26,418 nucleotides of DNA from Cylindrodendrum hubeiense (taxonomy: Eukaryota > Ascomycota > Sordariomycetes > Hypocreales > Nectriaceae): assembly GCA_014621425.1 (NCBI GenBank), contig JAANBB010000504.1, positions 1 through 26,418 of the forward strand. Direction: 5' to 3'. A program made the position numbers and the translations under genes. The notes beneath the pieces were generated by a model that was not told the origin of the DNA, made no database searches, and worked only from the letters and a program-made list of their open reading frames with translations. Every line of letters begins with the position of its first letter. Within the stretch, counting starts at the first letter, position 1. Below, piece by piece: positions 1 through 9,650 of the stretch.

Positions 1-128
1 CGGGCATGACTTGGGGAGATGGGCGCCGACCGCCGCGGGCCTCTCGGACATGTCGTCATCGTCAATGCCGGATGGACTGCGGACCGACTGTTGCCAGTGG
101 ATCGCCTTGGTCAGGTGTGAGTCGTGAG
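1..128 (-). CDS. Possible partial exon of a gene running off the left edge
   Basis: Reading the minus strand from about 128 to the window edge, one frame stays open (about 43 codons) with mostly G or C third positions. It gives residues such as HLTKAIHWQQSV, a run of four Asp and a Pro/Ala-rich stretch. A plausible acceptor lies just upstream: TTGAC, then a short spacer, then CGCAG ending at 129. No homology is recognisable. One plus-strand frame is also open over much of the same bases, so this could be chance. It is listed only because it touches the edge and has coding-like codon choice. Confidence 0.22.
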
Positions 129-1355
129 CTGCGAGGTACAGTCAAGTAAATTGCCCATGTGCATCATGTCGGGTCTAAGCCGCCCAACCTCCGTTGTATC
201 AATTCATCTGTATCATTTGTATCATCTGTATCATCGACTGCCATCGACTGTGTCATTAACCTTTCTCTGCCCTGTAGCTCTGGTTCGTGGGAATTATCGT
301 CTCCTGTTTCCTGTTTCGAGTCTGCAGTTCATAGGTTGGTAGTTCCATGCAAACACCCATCCATCCACCATCCATACACCATCAATCTATATTTGCGTGA
401 CAGGTCATCCATCCCTTCATCATGACTCCACACAAACACATCACAAACACATCATCGCATATTTGATTCGAACTTTCTTGTCATTCAACAACTTATTCTC
501 ATCATCTGCTAGGGCCAGACGGCCCTGATTCCTCCTCGACACCACGGCTGCCTATTCAGCCGAGGCCGGAGAGCTGTGTGCAATAGCGCAAACACAGCCA
601 ACGTCTCTCGTCCCCTCATCCTCCGCCTGTACAAAAAATCCCTGTTCAACATAAAGACATACACAAGTAGAATCCTCCGGGATACACATCATGGTACAAC
701 ATCCTTTGTTTGTGACAGCTTCCTCCTGGCCATGTCTTTGTTCTGTTTTGTCCAACCTGCCAGTCCCTATCCAAGCCAATCACTCCATTGCCTTTCCCCT
801 GTCCCTTTTCCGTCAGGTGCGTCGCACGCGCAAGTCTCATGCGCAACGCCAACGCACCTCCAGATTAAACAAAATTTGAAAATGGAAAAAACTCCAGGAG
901 CGAAATCCAGGTTGCTCCTTGTCCCTTTTGCTCCCTTTTGCCGCCTCCCAGATCTAAAAACTTTTGGGGCTTGAACGCTGTACATGGTCCTCTGTCCAAC
1001 GCCCATTCCCTCATAAAATATCTACAAGTCTAAACAACAAAAATGTAATGTTCAACGTCTGATCCAGACGCCTTGGGTTGTAGATGCGTGCTTGGTGCCG
1101 TCGTGGCCGTAACGGGATCAATGTCCCAAAAAAGGAGTGACAAGAGTCGGGGTATCTCTCAGTAAAGCAAAGAAAAAGAACAAGAAAAAAACCAAAGCGT
1201 AAAAAACAACCAAGCAAACCCAGATGCTTGGTGTCGTGTGTGAATGTCGTCGCCGAGTCTTGTCATTAAACTCGTCATCGAATCCATGTCGTAATAGAAA
1301 TTATCGTTGGGTTGACGGTTGCATTCGTCTCAACTCCCATTTGGAGGGAGCCCCA
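129..1355. other. Intergenic stretch, no gene seen
   Basis: This covers the 3' flank of the 571-residue gene (roughly 1000-1355 on the minus strand) and a pyrimidine- and CA-rich segment at about 330-520. That segment resembles a fungal leader or promoter but has no convincing ORF after it. ORFs here are short and of no recognisable family. A 9-bp tandem repeat lies at 208-234. Confidence 0.6.
208..234. repeat. 9-bp tandem repeat, three units
   Basis: Three head-to-tail copies of YTGTATCAT lie at 208-216, 217-225 and 226-234. They differ only at the first base. It is a short minisatellite in non-coding sequence. Confidence 0.85.
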
Positions 1356-3156
1356 TTATTTTCGGAGGCCGACCTTGCCGGCCAAGTTCCTCCAGAATCG
1401 CGCGCCCTTGCGCTCTTCGCTGTGCGTCCGAAGCATCACCTCGTCTCGTTGCATCGGTCCCACAATATCCTCGTCGCCTCGGGCGGGGAACTTGCCTTCC
1501 GCGTCCAGCAACCGGGGAACCGCGCTCGGCAGACCGTCCTCCAATCGTCGCCATTGCATACCTGCAAAGACATCGTCGACTGGGGGTCGACCCAGAAGCG
1601 CAGCGCCGCCACTGCTGGCACGCGCGCGTCCGCGGCCTCGGCTGCGGCTCCGGGAGTCGTTTGTCGACGGGGAAGCAGAGTTGGACATGGCCACAATCTG
1701 CTCCATGAGGGTGTCGTGCGTCGCTCTCCACCGCCTTTCCGTCTCTGCCCACTTCGCCTCCGTCAGGGCGTAAATCTTGCTCGTCTCGCCGTAGTTCTCG
1801 CCGGTTCGCACCAGGTGCTTGGTGTAGTTGCACCTGGCCATGTCCCAATCGTTGCGCAGCTGTCGAAGCGCCTCGACGTTGATTGTCTCGGGTTGGTAGG
1901 GCAGGGGGGTGATGGTGAAGTTGGCGTGTCCAAGGCGGTCCGACCATTCATCGTGCTCCTGCAGCATCGCGGGGAGCGGGAGAGGGAGCTCGGGGCTACT
2001 TGGGCCGTGTCGGAAAGATGAGAAAGATGAGACAGACGGCTTGGTGCTGAGAGAGGGTCTCGGGAACTGTGTAAGTGCGGGCGGGAGCGATTGGAATTCA
2101 GTAGTGGCGGGAGAAGGCGCCACGGTAGGCGACTGCAGAGGCGACTCTGGCGGAGGCTTGCTGAGAAAACTAGTCATGAGTGGCGGTAGAAGAGGAGTGG
2201 TGGCCAATCCTCGTTCACGTTCCAGGCTTGATCGCTCCTTGTGTACCATGTTCTGGTCGATATCGATAGGCGAAGGCAGGTTGATGCTCTCGGTGCTCTC
2301 GTAAAAGGACAGGGCGGGCGTAGGTGCGAACGACGGCTCGTTGGCTCGCTCGGGACCAGGGCGGCTGGGTGCAGACATGGACGACGAGCGGCTCGAAGGA
2401 GCACCCGAAAGCACGACGCTCTCGAGGCTGAGCTCGGTGCCGGGGGAGAGGATTGGGTTGCCTCTTCGGCTGTTGGCCTTCCAGCGGGTCATGCTGGGGA
2501 GGCGGGACCCAATGCGCGAGGTGAGGCCGCTGAATGGGGACTCGGTGCCAGACTTCTTCCTGCGAGGGTTGGCGTCGACTGAAACGTCGCCGTCGCTTAA
2601 AAATCCAATGTCGTAGTCGAAGTCGTAGTCACTAACGAGGTTGCCGTGGAACATGATGTCCTCGGAACTATTTCGGTGCTCACAGGGCTCGTCACCTATG
2701 TGAAGAGAAATCACCCGTGTTAGTGAACCATACTTGGAGGTTAAAGCGCGGGGCAGAGCGAGACTGGAGGGAAAACGTACAGAGACAGCTGTAGAGACCG
2801 AAGTGGTCGTGCATATCGGGAGATTCGTCGTCGTCGTCCTCGGGTTCAAAAGGTTCCTCCTGCACGTCGGGCAACAGGCGCTTCGCAGACTTGGAGGAGT
2901 GGGCGGTGGAGGTGGGCGAGACAGGGCTCTCCTGCAGCTGAGGCGGGAGCTCGAGAGACGAGGTAGAACTGGAAACTCGGAAGTGACCCTTGGGGGAGAA
3001 AGTCGGGGTGACGGGCGAGGTGATGTCGGACGAGGACGAGTTTGTGGTGTAGTATACGTAGGAGAGGTCGCAGTCGGGGCTAGACTGTTGAACCTCCCAC
3101 TTGCGGCGCTGGTCGACCAGCTGCGGGAGCAGCAGCGGCTTAAGAGTGGGCGACAT
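1356..3156 (-). CDS. Conserved fungal Pro/Ser-rich protein, 571 aa, two exons
   Basis: The coding sequence is complement(join(1356..2695, 2781..3156)). Removing an 85-bp intron joins a 125-codon first exon, phase 1, to the long second exon, giving 571 residues. The N-terminal half is rich in Ser, Pro and Thr, with an acidic run at about residues 99-114 and a DYDFDYDIGF segment near 148-157, and is probably disordered. Residues about 372-464 (from QEHDEW to MEQIVAM) are predicted helical and rich in Trp, Arg and Glu, and are the likely folded core. An Arg/Ser/Gly run follows at about 474-486, and the tail is basic, ending GKVGLRK. The protein resembles the Sordariomycete family usually labelled only as proline/serine-matching. 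The function is unknown and no enzyme motif is visible. The start is the ATG at 3156, behind a pyrimidine-rich leader. Several long ORFs on the opposite strand are shadows. Confidence 0.85.
2696..2780 (-). other. Spliceosomal intron, 85 bp, in the 571-aa gene
   Basis: On the minus strand the donor is GTACGT (2780 downward). The branch site reads CACTAAC about 20 nt before the acceptor ACATAG, which ends at 2696. The intron splits a Cys codon after its first base. Splicing restores a continuous frame from LYSCL into DEPCEHR, while reading through would leave the frame. This is directly supported by the joined frame. Confidence 0.88.
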
Positions 3157-3400
3157 GATGCCGGCCGTCGGTCGAGACCGTGGATAGAGGGGCGGGAGAG
3201 GAGAAGCCGTGACTTGCTGAGTGGTTGCTGTAGTTGTTTTTGGGATGTATGACGAAGAGAAGAGGGAGGGTGGAAGAGGACGCCAGCCGGTCTAAGAGGA
3301 ACGGGTGGTGGTGATGGCTGAGTGTGTGGTGTGGGTGTGGCACAGCAAAGTACTTAGTGGCGGCGGCTCCGTATATGGATTGATCCGTCAGAAAATGTGG
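3157..3400 (-). promoter_or_regulatory. Leader and promoter side of the 571-aa gene
   Basis: On the minus strand this stretch is rich in C and T, with CA-rich motifs, right up to the ATG. This is the usual look of a filamentous-fungal 5' untranslated region. No clean TATA box or named operator is visible. A 243-codon open frame on the same strand (3140-3871) runs across the start in another frame. It begins with a non-ATG codon and is proline-rich low complexity. Confidence 0.45.
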
Positions 3401-4130
3401 GATGGGGAGGGACGGGGGAGGGATGGCGATGGATGGCGAGAAGCACGGGCGTGGTCGGCGGCGTGTCGGCCTGGCGGGGGGTGCTGTGGTGCTGTGGGTG
3501 CGCGCTGTGGGTGCCGTGGGCGTTGTGGGCGCTGTGGGCGAAGGCGTTGGCACTTGCGCGCTGGCGTTGGGCTCCAGGCTGCGGTGGCTGTTTCTGGCCT
3601 GGGCGGGAAGATGGTGGGGTAAGGCGCAGGGTGGGCAGGAACCTGGGAGTGGGAACCCTGGATCCTGGAAGGGCCGCTGCTTCCCAGCTTTTTTTTCTTC
3701 CCTCCTAGCGGGCGGGTGGGCGGTGCTTGGGTCCGGATCCCGGCGCTGGGGACTTGTGCCGCACTGGTGCTGGGGAGGCAAGGGACTGGTGGCACTCTTT
3801 CCTCGCTGCTCGGCCGCTAGCACTGTTGATTGTTGTTGTTTGGGTAAGCGGCTATGAAAAAACAAATACACCGTCGCTTATGGTTCCGGTTGCTTTTTTG
3901 GCTTTGCCGCGGTGCGTTGGTGTTGGTCGGTGTCCGGGAGGGCGGTTCGTTGTGACTTGTAACAATTCTTCAAGACGGCGGGTTTTTCGGGGTTTGTCCC
4001 AAATTTCAATAGGCAGAGGAAGGGGGAGGAGGAATTGATCCGAGAAAAGCCGCTGGGGAGGAAAAGGCAAGAGAAACTAGCCGGACATGATGGTTATAAT
4101 CGATGCGGAGAAGCAGGGCGTGGGAGCGAG

Positions 4131-4148
4131 CATGGGCATGGGCATGGG
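4131..4148. repeat. CATGGG hexamer repeat, three units
   Basis: Three head-to-tail copies of CATGGG lie in non-coding sequence, followed by a looser ATGATGCGATGGG stretch. Confidence 0.8.
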
Positions 4149-4340
4149 ATGATGCGATGGGCTGGGCAGCAGGCGCGCAGGCAGCGTGGGCGCGGGGGTT
4201 GCAGGCGACTCGAGTTGAGGTTGGTTGAGCGAGGGATTGAGAGCACGTAGCTTCCAGTCGTCCACGTGTTGAGCTGTCGGTTGGGCGCGAGTACATGGAC
4301 CAGCTGCTGCTGATGCTACCCGCGGTTGGAGACGGGCGCG

Positions 4341-4372
4341 GTACGTACTCGCATGCAATGTAATGTACGTAC
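4341..4372. repeat. Paired GTACGTAC palindromes
   Basis: The self-complementary octamer GTACGTAC occurs at 4341-4348 and again at 4365-4372, with GCATGC between them at 4351-4356. Because each octamer is a palindrome the pair is both a direct and an inverted repeat. A third copy lies at 7376-7383. No function is assigned. Confidence 0.8.
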
Positions 4373-4439
4373 GGAGCAGGCACCTCGAGGTGGTGCACTT
4401 TTTTTTTCGGTCTTGTTCCTGGAATAAATTCTCTTGGGC

Positions 4440-4522
4440 TTGCTGTGTTGTGCTGTGCTGTGCTGTATGCTGCTGTATGTTGTGCTGTCGTGTTGCGGTG
4501 CGGCGTTGCGGTGCGGTGCAGG
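4440..4522. repeat. TGCTG / GTGCG low-complexity microsatellite
   Basis: This is an imperfect array of TGCTG-type pentamers passing into GTGCG/GTTGCG units. Similar sequence recurs at about 4556-4596. On the plus strand it reads G/T-rich and produces only Cys/Val-rich spurious ORFs. Confidence 0.75.
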
Positions 4523-7500
4523 CCAGCGCTCAGTCAGCCCTCTGTGTGGTTGAATGCGGTGCTGGTGCGGTGCCGGTGCGTGCTGCTGCTGTGGCCTGCC
4601 GTGCTTCTCTGGGGACCAGAAACGTAGGTACCTGGGTATAAGAGCGCCCGGCTATAGCCACTGACAAGGCCAGGGTCCGCGACGAGCGAGGAGGGTGGGT
4701 GGTGAGTGGCCGGGGAAGGGGGACGGATGGCACGGCGGCCTGGGGTCGAGAGCCCTCTGGCTGTCTGGCTGTCTCGCCTGAGACTCTGTGTCTCCGTCCG
4801 TCGCCGTTTCTTTTTTGCCCGCTTCTGTGCTGTCGATTTGTCTTTGCAGGGTCGATGTGACGTGGGGATGAAGAAAGGTGGAACAGCAATGGCGAGAGGC
4901 AGGCAGAGAGTCATCGGCTACAGATCCATTTCAAGTACAAGCGAGCCCTGAGCCTGAGTCCGACTCCGAGGCGGCTGGTCGACTGCGAAAACCCAGCACC
5001 CGCTGTCTCTCGTGGTTGGGCGGATTTTCTCTCGACCCTGCAGAGGGCCCCCCCAATCCCAGTGGGAGAACTCCAGTGACAGCCCCCAGCGAACCCGCCA
5101 GAAAGTCCAGCGGGCAGCCCAGCCTGCTCCGCTGCGACGCTACCGCCCAGAAGCCAGGCTGCCAGGCGACGGCTCCCAGCGTCCACGGCCACTACAGTGG
5201 GGTTCCCAAGGCCTTTTTCCCGCCGGCTGCCATGGGTTGGTCGGTGGATGTTTACAGTGGGGCCCCGGGATCCTGGCTGTTCTCTCCCTTGGAGGGGGGG
5301 GCCTGTTGCTGCGTTGCGCCCGGGATCAGGCCTGGAAACAGAAGGAAAGAAGCCCTGGAACCCCTCCCACACCTCTGGGCTCCCTGTCAACCGCTAGTCT
5401 GGGGGCCAACCCACAGCGTCCAATGCTTACAGAGATAATCCGTAGATGGGAGAGTTCTGGGAAGCATAGCAGGGATGTGGGGGGCATCAAGCTTGTGGTC
5501 GCTGCGGGCTTGCGCTGGTTGGTCCTGCACTGGTGCTGCTGGCTCACGTACTGGCTGGGCTGATTGACAGACGACTTCTCACCGGCACACAACTGACATG
5601 ACACGGCGAGGGGCAGACGGGAGGCAGGTTGCGTGTCGGCCGGACGAAATGGGACAATCTCCAGCAATTGGGGACAACATAACGCCCGGAATGGCACGAG
5701 CATCGCGGCACACGCCCCCATGCACCGCTATCAGCCTTTCCGTCCCGTCCAAACCCCTCACGTCCGTCCAGCGTGTAGGTGCTGACTGCCTGCTCGACGC
5801 TGCCGTCGCTGCTGCGGGTGCTGCAGTCGTCCTGCTTGCGCGCACGCGCACGGGGGAGAAACTCGGGGAGGCAGACGCGCACATGCGATTGGGGAATGCC
5901 GCTGGCCATGGAGCCCGGGGACAACAGGAAGGGTTCGGACGGGACGTGGTGTGCAGCGTGTGCTCTTTGGCTCTGTACAGCAGGTGGCGGGAGGTGTGCC
6001 ACCCTTCCCAATGGTATGGTAACAAGGGCGAGAGAGACTCTTAACGTTGAGGGCTATTGATTCATTATCGTCCATTCGGCCCATTGAATGAGAATCAGCA
6101 TAACCACCAGACATTGTTTGTTGGCTATGAGTCTTGTTTTGCCCGCCCTGTTGGTCCTGTAGTGTGTTTGCTTGTATCGACCCTTTGTCCTTTGTCACCA
6201 TCCATCTCGGCTCCCAATTAGTCGGGGATGGCAAACAACCCCCATCCTCACGCCTCCTTGCTTCTTCTCACCTCCTCTTCTCCTTGCTTCGCCGACTCTT
6301 CTCCGATCTCACAGACCAACCTCTGATGCAATCAATTCCTCCCTCCTCTCGCCTCGCCTCCCATCTTCTTACATACCGACTTCTCACCCAGGATCCATCT
6401 TCCCACTTGTCGTCCCACCCGGATCCAGCCCCAGCTCACTCCCACAGCCCTGGACCGACAGCTCTGGCAGGGGAGGCCAGACACCGTCCCCAGCGTCTGG
6501 CACCGCCCCGGGGCTCGTCCCCCTCCCCGGCGCTGGGCAGGACCTGGGAGTCCCCAAAAGTCTCGATTCCTGGTGTCGCGCCCACTCCGCTAGGAGCCCG
6601 GGAAGCGCACCCCTGTCCCGGATAGGGACTCCATCCAACGTCGCTCGCCGCTTCCCGCCTCGCTGGATCCAATGCTAGACTCGTTTGGAGCCTCGGGCTC
6701 TGGCCTTGCCTCTCGATGTCTGTCGGTTGCGTTGTCGGTGCCTCCCTCGGATTGACTCACGACGGCTCCCGAAGCTACCAAACTCAACATTCAAAACAGG
6801 AAATCTCACCGTACAGCCACTGACGGCACAGGCACACAAACGGCCCTTTCATTCCAAGGCACAAACCCTGGCTCGATGCATTGCATTGTATGCATTGTGA
6901 TTGCCAAGGGCCTTTTATCCAACTGCCCAAGCCTGCAACATTACGTCGTCGATAACCTACGTAGTAAGCTTGGTTGCTCAGACAGTGGTGATCCCTTCCC
7001 CAATCAGCCTACGGGAGCCCAACCTACTAGCGACACCAATGCCAACGAGGGTGCGTTCGTTTTGGCTTTGGGGTCTCGATTGCGACCCGTTCATGTTTTT
7101 CCGGCCGCTTCTCCGACGTCCACGTCCACGTACAACTGCCACGCCCACATCGTCACCACATGTTGCCTGGTCTCGATTACTAGGGCAGCCTCGATTCATG
7201 CCTGGCTCTGTTTTTGTTTTTGCTGGTAAACAGTCATTTTGCCTTTCATATTTTCCCCGAGCCCTCCGATCTCTCCCCGGGCCTCCGTCAGCCCGGGTCT
7301 AATGCGATGCCATCCATGTCGTCTCGTCACCGACTGCAGCTCGGCTCCTGAGCCTGCGACGGATGGAATTTTCTTGTACGTACAACGTAGATGTCCAGAT
7401 CAACCCCAGGACGACCTGTCGCTAGGGGGCGCTGCCGGGTGCCCTTCCAAGGACCCGCGATTCCGAGGACCCCAACTTTTGGACCGTGGCTCCCAGGCTC

Positions 7501-8184
7501 CGCCCATGCCCATGCTGTGTTTGACTCCCGGGACCGCGAGGACTCGTGGCCGACGGGGCACGACTGCCCGTCGAAGCATAGCGGCCGCTCCTAGAGCATT
7601 CCCAAGGGATGGGAAACGACGCGGCGGGCGGGGCCATGGAAGGGTATGGAAGGGATCCTAGAGGACCGCCGGCGTTGGTGGCTGGGCACCAAGAGATACA
7701 AGCCGGGGGGCCAAAGGGCACCAAATCGCGCCGGCGCCGTGGATGCGACCGCCGCCTTCCAGCGTTCCGGGAGCGACCCCAAAAGCTTACCAGGGATGGA
7801 TGGGCCATCGGTCAATTCCCTTATCCGGCTTCAGTTGTTCGTGATTGAAGTCCATCTGCCGTGATTCGGGTCGCTGTCATCGCGATTCGGCGCATTTTGT
7901 GATTCGACGTTGTAGTAGCGTTATACTGAAAATTCGAATTTTGCATGTGGTCGGGCCGGGCGCCGGGAAACCCTCCGGGATTCTTCAACACCATCACCGA
8001 CATTCACAGCCGTCTCCGCCATATGGCAGACCGACCTTTCATCCATTTCGCACGAGCGCCGACTGTGCATGAGAGGAGTCTCGAGAGAGTCTTTGCACTC
8101 GGCGGTCGGGCGGTTGGTTCGGAACCTGGCGAATTGCGGGTGGATTGTCCCTCAGCGCCAGTCTCCAGGCCAGCGAGCCGTCCC

Positions 8185-8205
8185 CCAGCGGCCAGCGGCC
8201 AGCGG
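8185..8205. repeat. CCAGCGG heptamer repeat, three units
   Basis: Three perfect tandem copies of CCAGCGG (8185-8191, 8192-8198, 8199-8205) are followed by a partial CCA. They lie in non-coding sequence. Confidence 0.85.
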
Positions 8206-9650
8206 CCACGATGCCCTGGTGTCGGAGGTTAAAGCCCTGCCGCATTAGCTTCCTGAGAGGGTACCTCGACTCTCACCGGTCAGCACGTAGCGGAGCATGT
8301 TCCTCTCACTGGACTCTCGCGGAAGCTTGCACAGTGTCCCGCTCACACGTGTGTTGCTCCCGTTGCGTCGTCTCTCTAGCTGCCTGTGGCAGGTCACACA
8401 TGGTGCGCCCACAGACCACAACCGACTGACAATTGGCACAGTTGTTCACATGGGCTTTGTGCATGGGCAAATGTGCGCTACATCGTGCACAGCACATGTA
8501 TGCTGGCGCTACGATCCTTCTCGATACCGATGAACTGCCCGTCTCGACACGTGCGTCTGATAACGCCTGATATGGACGGACAATCGACTCAGTGCAGATA
8601 CAGGAACTCGCTCACCTTACTCATCCGGACTGGCGTTTGCCCGCGGAACTCTCTCTTGGTCCATCCGTGCCAGTCTAAGCCCACTCCTTTGTAAGACGCG
8701 ACAATCGCTTTACGGCGTCTGTTGAGGCAATTGAGTTTACACTACGCATCCGACTCAGCTCGTGGGGGTTACCTTGCGACCTGCGAGTCGTTGCCAGAAT
8801 TGCGAATCGAAGAGAGCCAGCCTAGCAGCTGGGCTCCTATTACGTGGAGACATGCCAACGGGGTGAGTGCCCGAGTTGGCGGTAGCCCAAGTGATCGTGT
8901 GCTCTCTGTCCGGTCTCGGGGGCGGCTTTGCGTGTGCTTCACAAATCCGTCGCAGTGACTCTTATCCAGCTGCCTCTTCACTGGGCATTGAGTTCACGGC
9001 ACATGCGGAACCACATGGACACCTCGGCATTGGGCAATCTGTAATCTGTAGTTCGCCAGACTTTGTTGGGATCACCAAGCCATCTTCTCCATCACCGTCG
9101 CAGTCGCTCCCGCCATCATCGGCAAGCGGCCTCTTTCGGTGAACAGGTTACATTCCGCAGCTCGATCGTTCGCACTTCGGTTCGCCGATGCTGACATCGC
9201 TCAATCCCACCCACCGAACCCCCACCGGTGTCAAGCTGCTCGGTCTTCTGCTTTGGGCCATGAGCGCTGTGCAAGTCTTCTTCTCTCGTCTTCTTTCTCT
9301 TGTGTCATCAGCCCCGTCCATTGCTTCGCCTCCATTGGCCCTCGCCTCGCATTTGGCCTTTGCCGATCCTTGCCATCTTCAACCGTCCTCCCAAGTCTAC
9401 CGCCGCCTCATTCCCGACCCGCTTCGGTTAGTGCCTGAGAGCGGAGGCAGTTGGTGCCTGGGCGACGAGGCACCAACCCGAGGCATCGATCCAAGACACC
9501 CTTGTCCGCAGTGGATGGTCTCTGCCACCACCAAGTCGCAAGCAAGGAACAGGACACGAGCGAGACAGACAAACTCCAAGAACCACTTTTCGTAAGCATA
9601 GCGACGGATGGCTTGTACATTCACGTAAACCCGCAAATGCCGCCATCTCC

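Larger units (their letters stand above)
3401..9650. other. Long stretch with no convincing gene
   Basis: All six frames give only short or low-complexity ORFs rich in Pro, Arg, Gly or Ser, with no recognisable domain. The sequence is GC-rich and contains G/T tracts (3450-3560, 4440-4600) and C-rich segments (6410-6640, 7420-7560). A strongly pyrimidine-rich plus-strand block at about 6230-6420 looks like a fungal promoter or leader. A short ORF after a leader-like stretch (ATG at 8023, 69 codons) has no recognisable features. Non-coding transcripts are possible but cannot be shown from sequence alone. Confidence 0.6.

Noticed and set aside
1330..1947. Minus-strand ORF of 205 codons overlapping the 571-aa gene in another frame
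   Set aside because: Same strand but wrong frame; rich in Arg, Gln and Pro, with no family.
1224..2021. Long plus-strand ORF of 265 codons opposite the 571-aa gene
   Set aside because: It is the antisense shadow of a spliced, conserved minus-strand gene. It has Arg/Gly/Val bias and no domain.
3140..3871. Minus-strand ORF of 243 codons across the start of the 571-aa gene
   Set aside because: It begins at a non-ATG codon (GTG), is Pro/Ser/His low complexity, and covers what looks like promoter and leader.
4878..5438. Plus-strand ORF of 186 codons
   Set aside because: Frames on both strands are equally open here; Pro/Ser/Gly-biased with no recognisable domain or splice partner.
8023..8232. 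Short plus-strand ORF (69 codons) after a leader-like stretch
   Set aside because: The ATG context is fair, but the product ends in a Pro/Ala/Arg repeat region and matches nothing.
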